Part shown: positions 7,743 to 15,919 of the stretch, piece after piece
How the letters are laid out: the number at the start of each line of letters is the position of its first letter
How positions within the stretch are numbered: position 1 is the first letter of the stretch
Assembly: GCA_934691925.1 (NCBI GenBank)
Contig: CAKUTI010000001.1
Location: 62,001 to 126,000, forward strand
Source of the DNA: an uncultured Treponema sp.
Lineage (GTDB): Bacteria > Spirochaetota > Spirochaetia > Treponematales > Treponemataceae
Reading direction: 5' to 3'
DNA: 64,000 bases
Program-made: the position numbers and the translations under genes
Notes under the pieces: generated by a model
What the model was told of the DNA's origin: nothing
Seen by the model: only the letters and a program-made list of their open reading frames with translations
Database searches by the model: none

Positions 7743-8576
7743 TTGGAGATAGCAGAAAAATTGAACGCGCTGGAAGGTTTCCTTACTGTTTTTAGTTATA
7801 TCCGCCCGCTGATTGACATCGGCGTGATGACATTTTTGCTTTACAAAGTCTATGAGCTTATCGTAAAGACAAATGCGATGCAGATTATCAAGGCGGCTCT
7901 CGTTGTCGCGCTTTTTTACGCGTTCGCGTTTATTTTGCAGCTTGAGACGCTCCTCTGGATTTTGCAGAAATTCGCTCCGGGAATTGCGATTGCATTTGCG
8001 ATTGTCTTTCAGCCGGAGCTTAGAAAGCTTTTCCTTAAAATCGGACAGAACGAATGGTTCACTTTTGGAAACCGCTCGCGGCACACTTACGTTGACGCTG
8101 TTCTGATTGCGGCGGAGACTCTTTCAAAGCTTAAAAAAGGCATGCTGGTTGTTTTTGCGCGCCACACAAAGCTCGATGACATTATCGAGACAGGAACGCT
8201 TCTCAACGCCGACATCTCTTCCGCGCTTCTTGTAACGATTTTCCAGTACGAGACTCCGCTCCACGACGCGGCCTGCATTGTCCAGAACGGAAAAATCATT
8301 TCGGCGGGCTGCTTTCTTCCTTTAAGCGAGCAGTACGACATCAAAAAGACTTTCGGAACTCGCCACCGCGCGGCTTTGGGGCTTGCCGAGACAACCGACG
8401 CAGTTGTGCTTGTCGTCTCCGAGGAATCTGGCGCGATAAGCCTTGCCTACGACTCTAAGCTTCATTACGACTTGAAGCCGACTCAAATCACGAAAATCTT
8501 GGAAAATCTTCTCGACATCTCTTCGGATCAGAAAACAATTGAGGACACAATAGATGAAAATAAAGCCGCTATTTGA
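7743..8576 (+). CDS. cdaA: Diadenylate cyclase CdaA (DGA motif reads DAA)
   Basis: This membrane enzyme makes cyclic di-AMP from two ATP. About three N-terminal membrane helices (residues 18-88) lead into the DisA_N/DAC domain, which carries TPLHDAACIV (172-180) and TRHRAALG (206-213). The RHR motif is intact. The DGA motif is D175-A-A, with the Gly codon replaced by GCG. The start is uncertain: TTG 7743 opens the frame, and a second in-frame TTG at 7761 sits 12 nt after GGAG. The YbbR partner gene overlaps its end by 23 bases, the standard cdaA-cdaR arrangement. Confidence 0.88.
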   Translation: MEIAEKLNALEGFLTVFSYIRPLIDIGVMTFLLYKVYELIVKTNAMQIIKAALVVALFYAFAFILQLETLLWILQKFAPGIAIAFAIVFQPELRKLFLKIGQNEWFTFGNRSRHTYVDAVLIAAETLSKLKKGMLVVFARHTKLDDIIETGTLLNADISSALLVTIFQYETPLHDAACIVQNGKIISAGCFLPLSEQYDIKKTFGTRHRAALGLAETTDAVVLVVSEESGAISLAYDSKLHYDLKPTQITKILENLLDISSDQKTIEDTIDENKAAI

Positions 8577-9579
8577 AAAACTGATTGAGAACTGGCCTGT
8601 AAAGGCTGTCTGCCTGATTATGGCAATTTTTCTTTACGTTTTTAACCAGCAGTCGGGAATGACGACAAACACAATCAAGACGAATGTGATAATCGGAAAC
8701 GAGAACGGCTTTACTCCGGCGGAAGTTTTCAACACAAACGTTGCCGTGACTTTGCGCGGAAAATCCGAGTCAATATCAAGCATAACTGAAAAAAACATAA
8801 CGGCTTATCTTGATTTCAGCTACGTTGCGAAAGGCGGAAAATACGAATTTCCGGTTCTCCTAAAATTTGACCAGGCTGTAAGCGCGATGAATCCGATGGA
8901 GATAAAAGTCACTCCTGAAAAAATCACTTTGAAGGTCGAAGAGGAAATTTCTGGATACGCGAAAATCGAGCCGCTTTTAAAAGGCGAAGTTCCGCACGGC
9001 TACCAGCGAAAATCCGTTGTGATTGAGCCTGAGCAGGTGAAAATCCGCGGCGCGCGCTCCCTTGTTGAAAACTGCAAGAGCCTTCAGACGGCGACAATCG
9101 TGCTTTCAAACGCGACAACAAGCTTTTCAGGAACGGCGAAAATCGAGAATCTAAAGAAAAATATCAGCCTTGAAACCGACAAAGTCTCTTACACGGTGGA
9201 AGTTGAGGAAGTTTCGGACACAAAAACGCTTTCAAATGTTCCTCTTGCAGCGGTGAACCTTTCTCCTGAGCTTGAAGTCAAAAACCTTCAGAAATCTGTG
9301 TCTTTTTCTGTGAAAGGAAAACTTTTGTCCCTTGAAAAATTCACTGACTATTCTTCGGTTTGCAGGGCGGACTTTTCAGACGTGAAAGAGCCTGGAAAAT
9401 ACGATGTGAAACTTCTTTACAGCCTGCCATTCGGAATTTATCTTGACGGAATCTATCCGAAAACTGTTTCTGTCTCCGTCTCGCAGAAAAAAAATTCTGA
9501 TGAAAAGGAAAAATCTCCTGTGTTGGACGAGAACGGCGAGCCGATGGAAAAAATTGAGTACGGCGGAGAAGCGCAGTGA
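8554..9579 (+). CDS. cdaR: YbbR-domain protein, CdaA regulator (CdaR-like)
   Basis: The protein has 341 residues. An N-terminal membrane anchor (about 12-30, VKAVCLIMAIFLYVF) is followed by an extracytoplasmic region of repeated YbbR-type beta modules, seen as recurring patterns such as KITLKVEEEISGYAKIEP and VKIRGARSLVENCKS. The C-terminus is an acidic tail. CdaR proteins bind and tune CdaA across the membrane. The start overlaps cdaA, and the stop overlaps the acpS GTG start by four bases, so the three genes are tightly coupled. Confidence 0.85.
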   Translation: MKIKPLFEKLIENWPVKAVCLIMAIFLYVFNQQSGMTTNTIKTNVIIGNENGFTPAEVFNTNVAVTLRGKSESISSITEKNITAYLDFSYVAKGGKYEFPVLLKFDQAVSAMNPMEIKVTPEKITLKVEEEISGYAKIEPLLKGEVPHGYQRKSVVIEPEQVKIRGARSLVENCKSLQTATIVLSNATTSFSGTAKIENLKKNISLETDKVSYTVEVEEVSDTKTLSNVPLAAVNLSPELEVKNLQKSVSFSVKGKLLSLEKFTDYSSVCRADFSDVKEPGKYDVKLLYSLPFGIYLDGIYPKTVSVSVSQKKNSDEKEKSPVLDENGEPMEKIEYGGEAQ

Positions 9580-9974
9580 TTTACGGAATCGGAACTGACA
9601 TCGCAAAAGTCTCTCGTTTTGAAAAATGGGCGGAAAATCCAAAGATGATTTCTAGATTTTTCAACGGCTGCGAGATTGTGGAAAATGCCGAAAAAAAAAG
9701 CGCGCAGTTTTTGTGCGAGCATTACGCCGCGAGATTTGCCGCAAAGGAAGCTCTGGCAAAGGCTTTGGGAACTGGATTTAAAGGGCTTTCTCCTCGCGAT
9801 TTTGGAATTGTTAAAGACGAAGCGGGCAAGCCAGAATTTTTTCTCGGAGAAAACACAAGAAAATTGATTGACAAGCGTTGCGGAATGAATTGGAATATAA
9901 AAATATCGATTAGCCATGAAAAGGATTACGCCGTGGCGTTCGCTTTGATTGAAGTAATAAAAAGCGAGATTTAA
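9576..9974 (+). CDS. acpS: Holo-[acyl-carrier-protein] synthase
   Basis: AcpS transfers 4'-phosphopantetheine from CoA to apo-ACP. The 132-residue product shows the family start YGIGTDIAKVSRF with the Mg-binding Asp, the AAKEALAKALGTG helix with the catalytic Glu, and a C-terminal ISISHEKDYAVAFAL. GTG 9576 lies inside the cdaR stop. The family is usually 115-135 residues, so this is complete. Confidence 0.93.
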   Translation: MIYGIGTDIAKVSRFEKWAENPKMISRFFNGCEIVENAEKKSAQFLCEHYAARFAAKEALAKALGTGFKGLSPRDFGIVKDEAGKPEFFLGENTRKLIDKRCGMNWNIKISISHEKDYAVAFALIEVIKSEI

Positions 9975-9983
9975 GGAGTCGTG

Positions 9984-10892
9984 ATGTTTAGAAGAGCGAG
10001 CAAGGTTGAGGCAGACCCGAACAAAAAATTGAAGATTTCATACTGGTCAAAGACGAAATGCACTTGTCCGTGCTGCCGGCGCGATTTTGAAAAGGAAGAG
10101 ATGTTGACAGGCGGCGGACGAATGAATGCTGGCGAGCTTACAGACGAGCTTCACCGGATTTATCTTCCGTCAGAAAAATACGGGCCTGTTTATCCGCTGA
10201 TTTACGCTGTTGGCGCGTGCCCGAGATGCCATGCGGCTTTTTTCTGGAAGGATTTTGACATTATCAAGGACAATGAGTCGATTGACGCTTTGCGCCTTGA
10301 CGAAAACAACAGAAAGCAGAAAGTCGAGACGATTTTTCCTCATTATGACCTTTCGCGCGACAGGACTCTTCTTGACGGGGCCGCGATGTATTATCTCGCG
10401 CTTCTTTCCTACGAGAAAGTCGATTTGTCATACGCTCCGACTTTCAAGCGCGCTATGATTTCGCTCAGGCTTGCGTGGCTTTGCAGCGAGCTGAACAAGG
10501 CGGCTCCGGGCTTTAATTTTGACTATCCGGCTCAGGTTTTTTACAGAAAAGCGAATTTTTTCTATGAGCAGACGCTTTTGAACGAGACTGGCCGGATTGA
10601 GACGATTGCAGGAGTTTCAAATTTCGGACCTGACATCGACAAAAACTACGGATACGACGGCGTTATCTATCTTACGGGGCTTCTTGAATACAAATACGGC
10701 CAGAAAGAGGATATGCAGCTCCGATATAAAAAGCTCGACAGCAACAAACGCGCGATTGCGCGCATTTTCGGGCTTGGAAAGTCCTCGAAGGAAAAGCCGG
10801 GCCCTCTTCTTGAAAACGCAAGAAATCTTTATGATTCTCTGACGAGCGAGCTAAAGGACGCGAACACGATTGATTTAGGCGACGATGAATAA
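9984..10892 (+). CDS. DUF2225 family protein
   Basis: The N-terminal half carries two CxxC zinc-binding pairs, CPCC (near residue 25) and CPRC (near 78), the hallmark of DUF2225. The rest is helical and resembles TPR-like packing (YYLALLSYEKV, LRLAWLCSELN). The function is unknown, and there is no signal peptide. ATG 9984 is chosen over GTG 9981 because AAGGAG (9973-9978) is five bases from the ATG and only two from the GTG. It lies between acpS and truA on the same strand. Confidence 0.75.
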   Translation: MFRRASKVEADPNKKLKISYWSKTKCTCPCCRRDFEKEEMLTGGGRMNAGELTDELHRIYLPSEKYGPVYPLIYAVGACPRCHAAFFWKDFDIIKDNESIDALRLDENNRKQKVETIFPHYDLSRDRTLLDGAAMYYLALLSYEKVDLSYAPTFKRAMISLRLAWLCSELNKAAPGFNFDYPAQVFYRKANFFYEQTLLNETGRIETIAGVSNFGPDIDKNYGYDGVIYLTGLLEYKYGQKEDMQLRYKKLDSNKRAIARIFGLGKSSKEKPGPLLENARNLYDSLTSELKDANTIDLGDDE

Positions 10893-10955
10893 GCTGTTTT
10901 CTCGTCTGTTAGGCGCTGCTCAGGCGGCTTATTCTATCTCATAAAAAGGTTAAAG

Positions 10956-11738
10956 ATGCGAAATATTCTTCTCACTGTTTCTTATGACGGAACTGATTTT
11001 TGCGGATGGCAGCGTCAGGATTTTGCTGACAAGGGCAAGCCTGTAAGAACCGTTCAGGGCGAGATTGAAAAAGCCCTTGAAAAGCTCCATAAGCAGCCTG
11101 TAAAGCTCGTCGGAAGCGGGCGCACAGACTCAGGCGTTCATGCTTTTGCTCAGGCTGCGAACTTTTTTTCTCCGATTGACTCTATTCCAGAGGAAAAATA
11201 CGTTCCTGCGTTGAATTCGTTTCTTCCAGACGACATCAGAATAATGGAGTCGAAAGCCGTTCCAGACGATTTCAGCGCAAGATTCAGCGCGACAAGCCGG
11301 ACTTACAGATATTTTTTTCACACAGGGCTTCCTTTTGCAAGCGAGACGCGATTTGTCTGGCCGATTTTCCACAAGCCGAATCTTGAAACCTTGAACAAGA
11401 TGGCGGATTTTTTGAAAGGCGAGATTGACTGCGCGACTTTCGCCGCCGCTGGAGACCAGAGCGTTTCCACTTGCCGCTACATCGACGACGCTCATTTTTA
11501 TTTTGACGGAAAAAATCCTGAAATTCTGGTTTTTGAGATTACAGCCAACGCTTTTTTGTGGCGGATGGTCAGAAGCCTTGCCGGAACTTTTATATTTTTT
11601 GAGAAAAACGGAAAGTCGCCTGAGTATTTTAAACAAGTTTTGGATTCAAAAGACAGAAGCAAATCAGGTCCTACAGCTCCTCCAAACGGACTCTTCCTTT
11701 ATAAAATCAGCTTTGACGGAATCCGGCGGCACGTTTAA
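10956..11738 (+). CDS. truA: tRNA pseudouridine(38-40) synthase
   Basis: TruA converts U38-U40 of the tRNA anticodon arm to pseudouridine. Visible are SYDGTDFCGWQRQ at the start, GSGRTDSGVHAFAQ with the catalytic Asp (residues about 53-66), ARFSATSRTYRYFF, and FLWRMVRSLAGT. At 260 residues it has the expected length. The stop is 8 nt from the end of convergent priA, so the two transcripts must run into each other or share a terminator too weak to see. Confidence 0.93.
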   Translation: MRNILLTVSYDGTDFCGWQRQDFADKGKPVRTVQGEIEKALEKLHKQPVKLVGSGRTDSGVHAFAQAANFFSPIDSIPEEKYVPALNSFLPDDIRIMESKAVPDDFSARFSATSRTYRYFFHTGLPFASETRFVWPIFHKPNLETLNKMADFLKGEIDCATFAAAGDQSVSTCRYIDDAHFYFDGKNPEILVFEITANAFLWRMVRSLAGTFIFFEKNGKSPEYFKQVLDSKDRSKSGPTAPPNGLFLYKISFDGIRRHV

Positions 11739-11746
11739 GGGAAAAA

Positions 11747-13795
11747 TCACAAAAGGCTAACCGGGTCAACATCGTATTCGGTGTAGACTTCCGACGGCAG
11801 CTTGAAATTTCCTGCGAGAGACGAGGCTAAATACTGCAGAATCGAGATTTCAGGCCCGCGCAAGATTGCCTGCTGCCTGTAGTTCGCGGCGATTTTTGAA
11901 AGAGGACATTCAGCCGGTCCTAAGATTTCTGTCTGGCTTGCCGCAAACCTTATTTTTTCCGATGTTCTTGAAGATTTTAATGACATCAAAATGTTCTGCA
12001 AGATTTCAACTGCTGTGCCAGCTGCTTTTTCCGCCTGAAATTCCGCGGGCGCGCGGAAAACGATTCTCAACATTCTTGAATATGGCGGAAAATCCAAAAT
12101 CTCGCGTGTCTGGAGTTCTGAATCATAAAATTCATTTGTTTTTCCCCCGGCCGCATATGCGATTGGAGCCGCGTCTGGGCAGTAAGTCTGGACGAGAACT
12201 TTTCCGTCTGGAAAAAATCTTCCGGCTCTGCCTGCAACCTGCGTGATAAGCGAGAAAGTTCGTTCCGCTGCGCGAAAATCCGGCATATGAAGCCCTGTGT
12301 CCGCAAGAACAACGCCGACAAGCTTTAGATTCGGAAAATTCAGTCCCTTTGCGACCATCTGAGTTCCGAGCATTATGTCGTATTCGCCTTTTTTGAACGC
12401 GTCTAGCTTTTCCTGAAGCTCTCCGCTGCGCGTTACCGAGTCTGTGTCAACGCGGACAATTCTTGCGTTTGGAAATTTCGCTTTTACTTCCGTCTCGATA
12501 AATTCCGTTCCGAATCCTGAATATCCAACGTCGAGCGAGCCGCACTCCGGGCATTGCTGCGGAGGCGAAATCTGATAGCCGCAATAGTGGCAGCGGAGCC
12601 TTTTTTCCGACTTGTGGAACGTGAGCGGAACTGAGCAGTTCTTGCATTTGAGCTCGAATCCGCACGAGTTGCATCTGAAAAAATGCGTGAATCCGCGCCG
12701 GTTCAAGAACAGGATTGTCTGTCTCTTTTCTTTCAGCGTCAAATCGATTTCTTTTTGAAGAGCAGGCGAGATTGCCCCTTGCGCCGCCGTGTTTTCATCT
12801 GAAAGATTTATGCACTTGATTTCAGGCATTTTTCCGCCGGCGAGCCTTTTTGTAAGAACGTGCCTTTCGATTTTTCCGTCTTTCATCATTTTCCACGCTT
12901 CAACGCTTGGAGTCGCGCTTCCCATCAAGAGCGGAATTTTTAGTTTTGCGCATCTTCTCATTGCGACTTTGCGCGCGTGGTATCTTGGCGTGTTTCCTGA
13001 TTTGTAAGAGCCGTCGTGCTCCTCGTCGATTATTATCATTCCCAAATCCGGAACTGGAGCGAAAACCGCGCTTCTTGCCCCGATTACAACTCTTGCCTCT
13101 CGGCTGATTATTCTCCGCCATTCAGAAAGACGCTGGCTTGGAGTCAGCCCCGAATGAAGAACCGCGACCGTGTTTCCGAATTTTGAGCTGAAACGCGACA
13201 CAACCGCCTCAATCACCTGAGATGTAAGCCCGATTTCAGGAACAAGATAAATAACGCCTTTTCCTCTCGAAAGAAGATTTTCCGAAGTCTGCAAGAAAAC
13301 CTCGGTTTTTCCGCTTCCTGTCGGCCCGTAAAGATAATGAAGAAAAGTCTTTGAATTTGGAGACAAGATTTGCTCAACGGCTTCTTTTTGCTCATCGCTT
13401 AAAACTCGCGGAGTCGTGTCAGGCGTCTCTTCTGTGAAAGACATTCCGCCAGCCTCGCTTTCTCGTTTTCCGCCGGGAAGCATTGCCCAGAGTGCTTCTC
13501 CTATTGAACAAAGGTAATATTTTGAGACCCAGCTTGCGGTTTCTGAAAGCTCTTCCGTAAGAACTGGAGAGTCGTCAAGGCTTTTTAGAATCGGACGAAT
13601 TTTGCTTTTCTCAACAGGGCAGTCAGGTGGAATTTCATCGCTTTCGGAAAGGACAACGCCTTTCATTCGTCTGTTTCCGAATTTCACATCGACTCGGCAG
13701 CCTTTTCTAGGGAGGTTTTTCTCGTTTTCTGCGTCAAGATAAGTGAAAGTCTGGTTTATCGGAATGTTCAGCGCAACTTGAAGATATTTTTCCAT
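11747..13795 (-). CDS. priA: Primosomal replication-restart helicase PriA
   Basis: PriA reloads the replisome at stalled forks. Its N-terminal 3'-DNA-binding domain is followed by helicase motifs GPTGSGKTEV (Walker A), DEEHDGSYK (Walker B region), GSATPSVEA, and TQMVAKGLNFPNL. A double zinc-binding insert has cysteine pairs CNSCG, CKNC, CHYCG and CPECG. The length of 682 is slightly below E. coli (732). The UDG gene ends 2 nt upstream of its start on the same strand, so the two are probably co-transcribed. Confidence 0.95.
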   Translation of the reverse strand: MEKYLQVALNIPINQTFTYLDAENEKNLPRKGCRVDVKFGNRRMKGVVLSESDEIPPDCPVEKSKIRPILKSLDDSPVLTEELSETASWVSKYYLCSIGEALWAMLPGGKRESEAGGMSFTEETPDTTPRVLSDEQKEAVEQILSPNSKTFLHYLYGPTGSGKTEVFLQTSENLLSRGKGVIYLVPEIGLTSQVIEAVVSRFSSKFGNTVAVLHSGLTPSQRLSEWRRIISREARVVIGARSAVFAPVPDLGMIIIDEEHDGSYKSGNTPRYHARKVAMRRCAKLKIPLLMGSATPSVEAWKMMKDGKIERHVLTKRLAGGKMPEIKCINLSDENTAAQGAISPALQKEIDLTLKEKRQTILFLNRRGFTHFFRCNSCGFELKCKNCSVPLTFHKSEKRLRCHYCGYQISPPQQCPECGSLDVGYSGFGTEFIETEVKAKFPNARIVRVDTDSVTRSGELQEKLDAFKKGEYDIMLGTQMVAKGLNFPNLKLVGVVLADTGLHMPDFRAAERTFSLITQVAGRAGRFFPDGKVLVQTYCPDAAPIAYAAGGKTNEFYDSELQTREILDFPPYSRMLRIVFRAPAEFQAEKAAGTAVEILQNILMSLKSSRTSEKIRFAASQTEILGPAECPLSKIAANYRQQAILRGPEISILQYLASSLAGNFKLPSEVYTEYDVDPVSLL

Positions 13796-13797
13796 TT

Positions 13798-14652
13798 TTA
13801 ATCGCTTTCGTAGCCCGGATTTATTTTAAGAAGCTCGTTCCTGAAAATTTTCAGGTCTTCCCACGCCGGTCTTTTGTTTTCTGGCGCACGCAAAAGCGCG
13901 CTCGGATGCCAGGTTGTAACAAGCGGAATTCCGTTGTAGTCGAGAACTTTTCCGTGCAGCTTCATAACTCCGCTGTTTGTGTGCAGAAGATTCTTTACAG
14001 CGGTGCTTCCGGCGCACAAAATCGCCTTCGGCTTTAAGGCTGCAATCTGCGCGTCAAGAAACGGTCTGCAAGCGTCGGCTTCTTCCGGGAATGGAACGCG
14101 GTTCATCGGCGGACGGCATTTTACAATGTTCGCGATGTAGCAGTTTTTGTTTCTATATAGATGAATCGCGGCGAGCATTTTGTCGAGAAGCTGGCCGGCA
14201 GGCCCTACAAACGGCAAGCCTTGCTTGTCCTCTTCCTCGCCCGGACCTTCTCCAATCACGAGAACGAGAGGATTTTCAGCTCCCATTCCGGGAACTGCCT
14301 GCCTTCTTCCGGCGCAAAGAGCGCATCTTTTGCAGGCGAGAACTTTTGAATTTATGTTTTCGATTGTCGATTTTTCATTTTTTTCGTTAGATGACAAAGA
14401 TGAAGAAAATTGAGAAGACGGAGATTTTTCTGCGGAGTCGGAAATTTCTGTTGCCGCATCCGCTTCATCTTTAATCTGACTTGCAGTCTGATTTTCAATT
14501 TGGCTGTCATTCAAATCGCTTGTTTTTTCTGGAATTATGTCGTCTTCAAAATCTGGAGCTTCATCAGGAAAATTCGGCGAGAAAAAACCGTAAAAAGAAT
14601 CCGATGCGGTTTTCAGCAAATTGTAAATCTGAAGCTTTTCTGTCTTGGTCAT
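13798..14652 (-). CDS. Family-4 uracil-DNA glycosylase (iron-sulfur type)
   Basis: Residues ~100-284 carry the family-4 core: ACKRCALC and later cysteines as 4Fe-4S ligands, GEGPGEEEDKQGLPFVGPAG (the uracil-recognition loop), and TTWHPSALLR. It removes uracil from DNA to start base-excision repair. The first ~100 residues are acidic, Ser/Glu-rich and probably disordered, a spirochaete-style extension. Its start is 43 nt from a divergent glycosyltransferase gene. Confidence 0.9.
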   Translation of the reverse strand: MTKTEKLQIYNLLKTASDSFYGFFSPNFPDEAPDFEDDIIPEKTSDLNDSQIENQTASQIKDEADAATEISDSAEKSPSSQFSSSLSSNEKNEKSTIENINSKVLACKRCALCAGRRQAVPGMGAENPLVLVIGEGPGEEEDKQGLPFVGPAGQLLDKMLAAIHLYRNKNCYIANIVKCRPPMNRVPFPEEADACRPFLDAQIAALKPKAILCAGSTAVKNLLHTNSGVMKLHGKVLDYNGIPLVTTWHPSALLRAPENKRPAWEDLKIFRNELLKINPGYESD

Positions 14653-14658
14653 TGTTCT

Positions 14659-14687
14659 TTGATTTTATCATAAATATTCAGTAAAAT
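14659..14687 (+). promoter_or_regulatory. Promoter giving a predicted leaderless glycosyltransferase mRNA
   Basis: TTGATT (14659-14664), a 17-nt spacer and TAAAAT (14682-14687) place transcription start within one or two bases of the ATG at 14696. No Shine-Dalgarno is present. Confidence 0.6.
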
Positions 14688-14695
14688 CTAACGCT

Positions 14696-15910
14696 ATGAA
14701 AATCGCTATGTTCACCGACGCTTATTATCCAAGAATAAACGGCGTTACGGTTTCTGTTCATTCCTACGCAACGGAGCTTTCAAAGCTCGGACATGAAGTT
14801 GAAGTTGTGTGCCTTGAATATTCAGAGGAACAGCAGAAAAATTCGCTTTTTGACGAAAAATCCAGCGACAAGAATTCTCCTTTCAAGATTGTAAGAATTC
14901 CATCCGCGCCTTTTTTGTTTTCCAAGGAAGACAGAATGATGCGGCTCGACAAATGGTACAGAATCAAGCGGGCGATGGACGAATTTAAGCCAGACGTGAT
15001 TCATATCAACAGCGAGTGGACAATCGGATATTTCGGCGCGCTTTACGCCCATCATAGAAAAGTTCCGTTTGTCTACACTTTCCATACGATGTGGGAAGAT
15101 TATCTTTCAAACTACATTGTTTTTTTGCCGACAGCGAGCATGAAAATTTTTGGAAGAAATGTCGTGAAATTTTACTTGAAAAGGGCAGACGAGATTATCG
15201 CGCCCACAAAGCGGATTGCCTCGGTTGTCAAAGACTACGGAATTGAAAAGGAAGTCGATATTCTGCCGACTGGAATTCCAGACGGAAAAGAGGACTGCAC
15301 GGCAGGCGAGCAGCGGAAAATGGCGGCTAAAATCTACAAGAAATTTCCGAATTTAAAAGGAAAGAAAATCCTGCTTTTTGCCGGACGCATTGTAAAGGAA
15401 AAAAATCTTCCGTTCCTTTTTGACGTTCTTGAAAAAGTCCAGAAAGAAAATCCTAAAACTGCTTTGCTTTTTGTCGGCTCAGGCCCTTATGTGGAGGAGC
15501 TTCAGTCGCTTGCCGCTGAGCGCGGGCTTTCAGATTCTGTTGTTTTTACAGGCTATGTTCCGTCTGACGAGCTTGTTTATTTTTACAAGATTGCGTCTGT
15601 TTTCACTTTTCCAAGCAAGACTGAAACTCAGGGGCTTGTTACAGTCGAGGCGATGCTTGCGGGCTTGCCGGTTGTGGCAATCGGAATTCTTGGAACTGTG
15701 GATGTTATGCAGGGCGACCACGGCGGATTTATGGTCAAGGAAGATTCTGATGAATTCGCTGGAAAAGTCATCTCGCTTTTGAAAAACGAGAAGCTCCGCA
15801 AGGAAAAATCCGCGGAGGCTTTGGACTGGGCGCAAAAATGGAAAATATCGAGCCTCACTCCGCGCCTTGTAAGCTGCTACCAAAAGGCGATAGACAAAAT
15901 TAAACTTTAA
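14696..15910 (+). CDS. GT4-family glycosyltransferase
   Basis: This 404-residue GT-B enzyme starts MFTDAYYPRINGVTVSVHSY. It has an N-terminal acceptor domain and a C-terminal nucleotide-sugar domain with LLFAGRIVKEKNLPFL and the E(x)7E-type segment TETQGLVTVEAMLAGLPVVA. The sequence style resembles the diacylglycerol glucosyltransferases that make membrane glycolipids in spirochaetes, but the acceptor is inferred. It has its own promoter and is followed after 9 nt by an outer-membrane protein gene, so envelope assembly is a likely theme. Confidence 0.85.
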   Translation: MKIAMFTDAYYPRINGVTVSVHSYATELSKLGHEVEVVCLEYSEEQQKNSLFDEKSSDKNSPFKIVRIPSAPFLFSKEDRMMRLDKWYRIKRAMDEFKPDVIHINSEWTIGYFGALYAHHRKVPFVYTFHTMWEDYLSNYIVFLPTASMKIFGRNVVKFYLKRADEIIAPTKRIASVVKDYGIEKEVDILPTGIPDGKEDCTAGEQRKMAAKIYKKFPNLKGKKILLFAGRIVKEKNLPFLFDVLEKVQKENPKTALLFVGSGPYVEELQSLAAERGLSDSVVFTGYVPSDELVYFYKIASVFTFPSKTETQGLVTVEAMLAGLPVVAIGILGTVDVMQGDHGGFMVKEDSDEFAGKVISLLKNEKLRKEKSAEALDWAQKWKISSLTPRLVSCYQKAIDKIKL

Positions 15911-15919
15911 GGAAAATTT

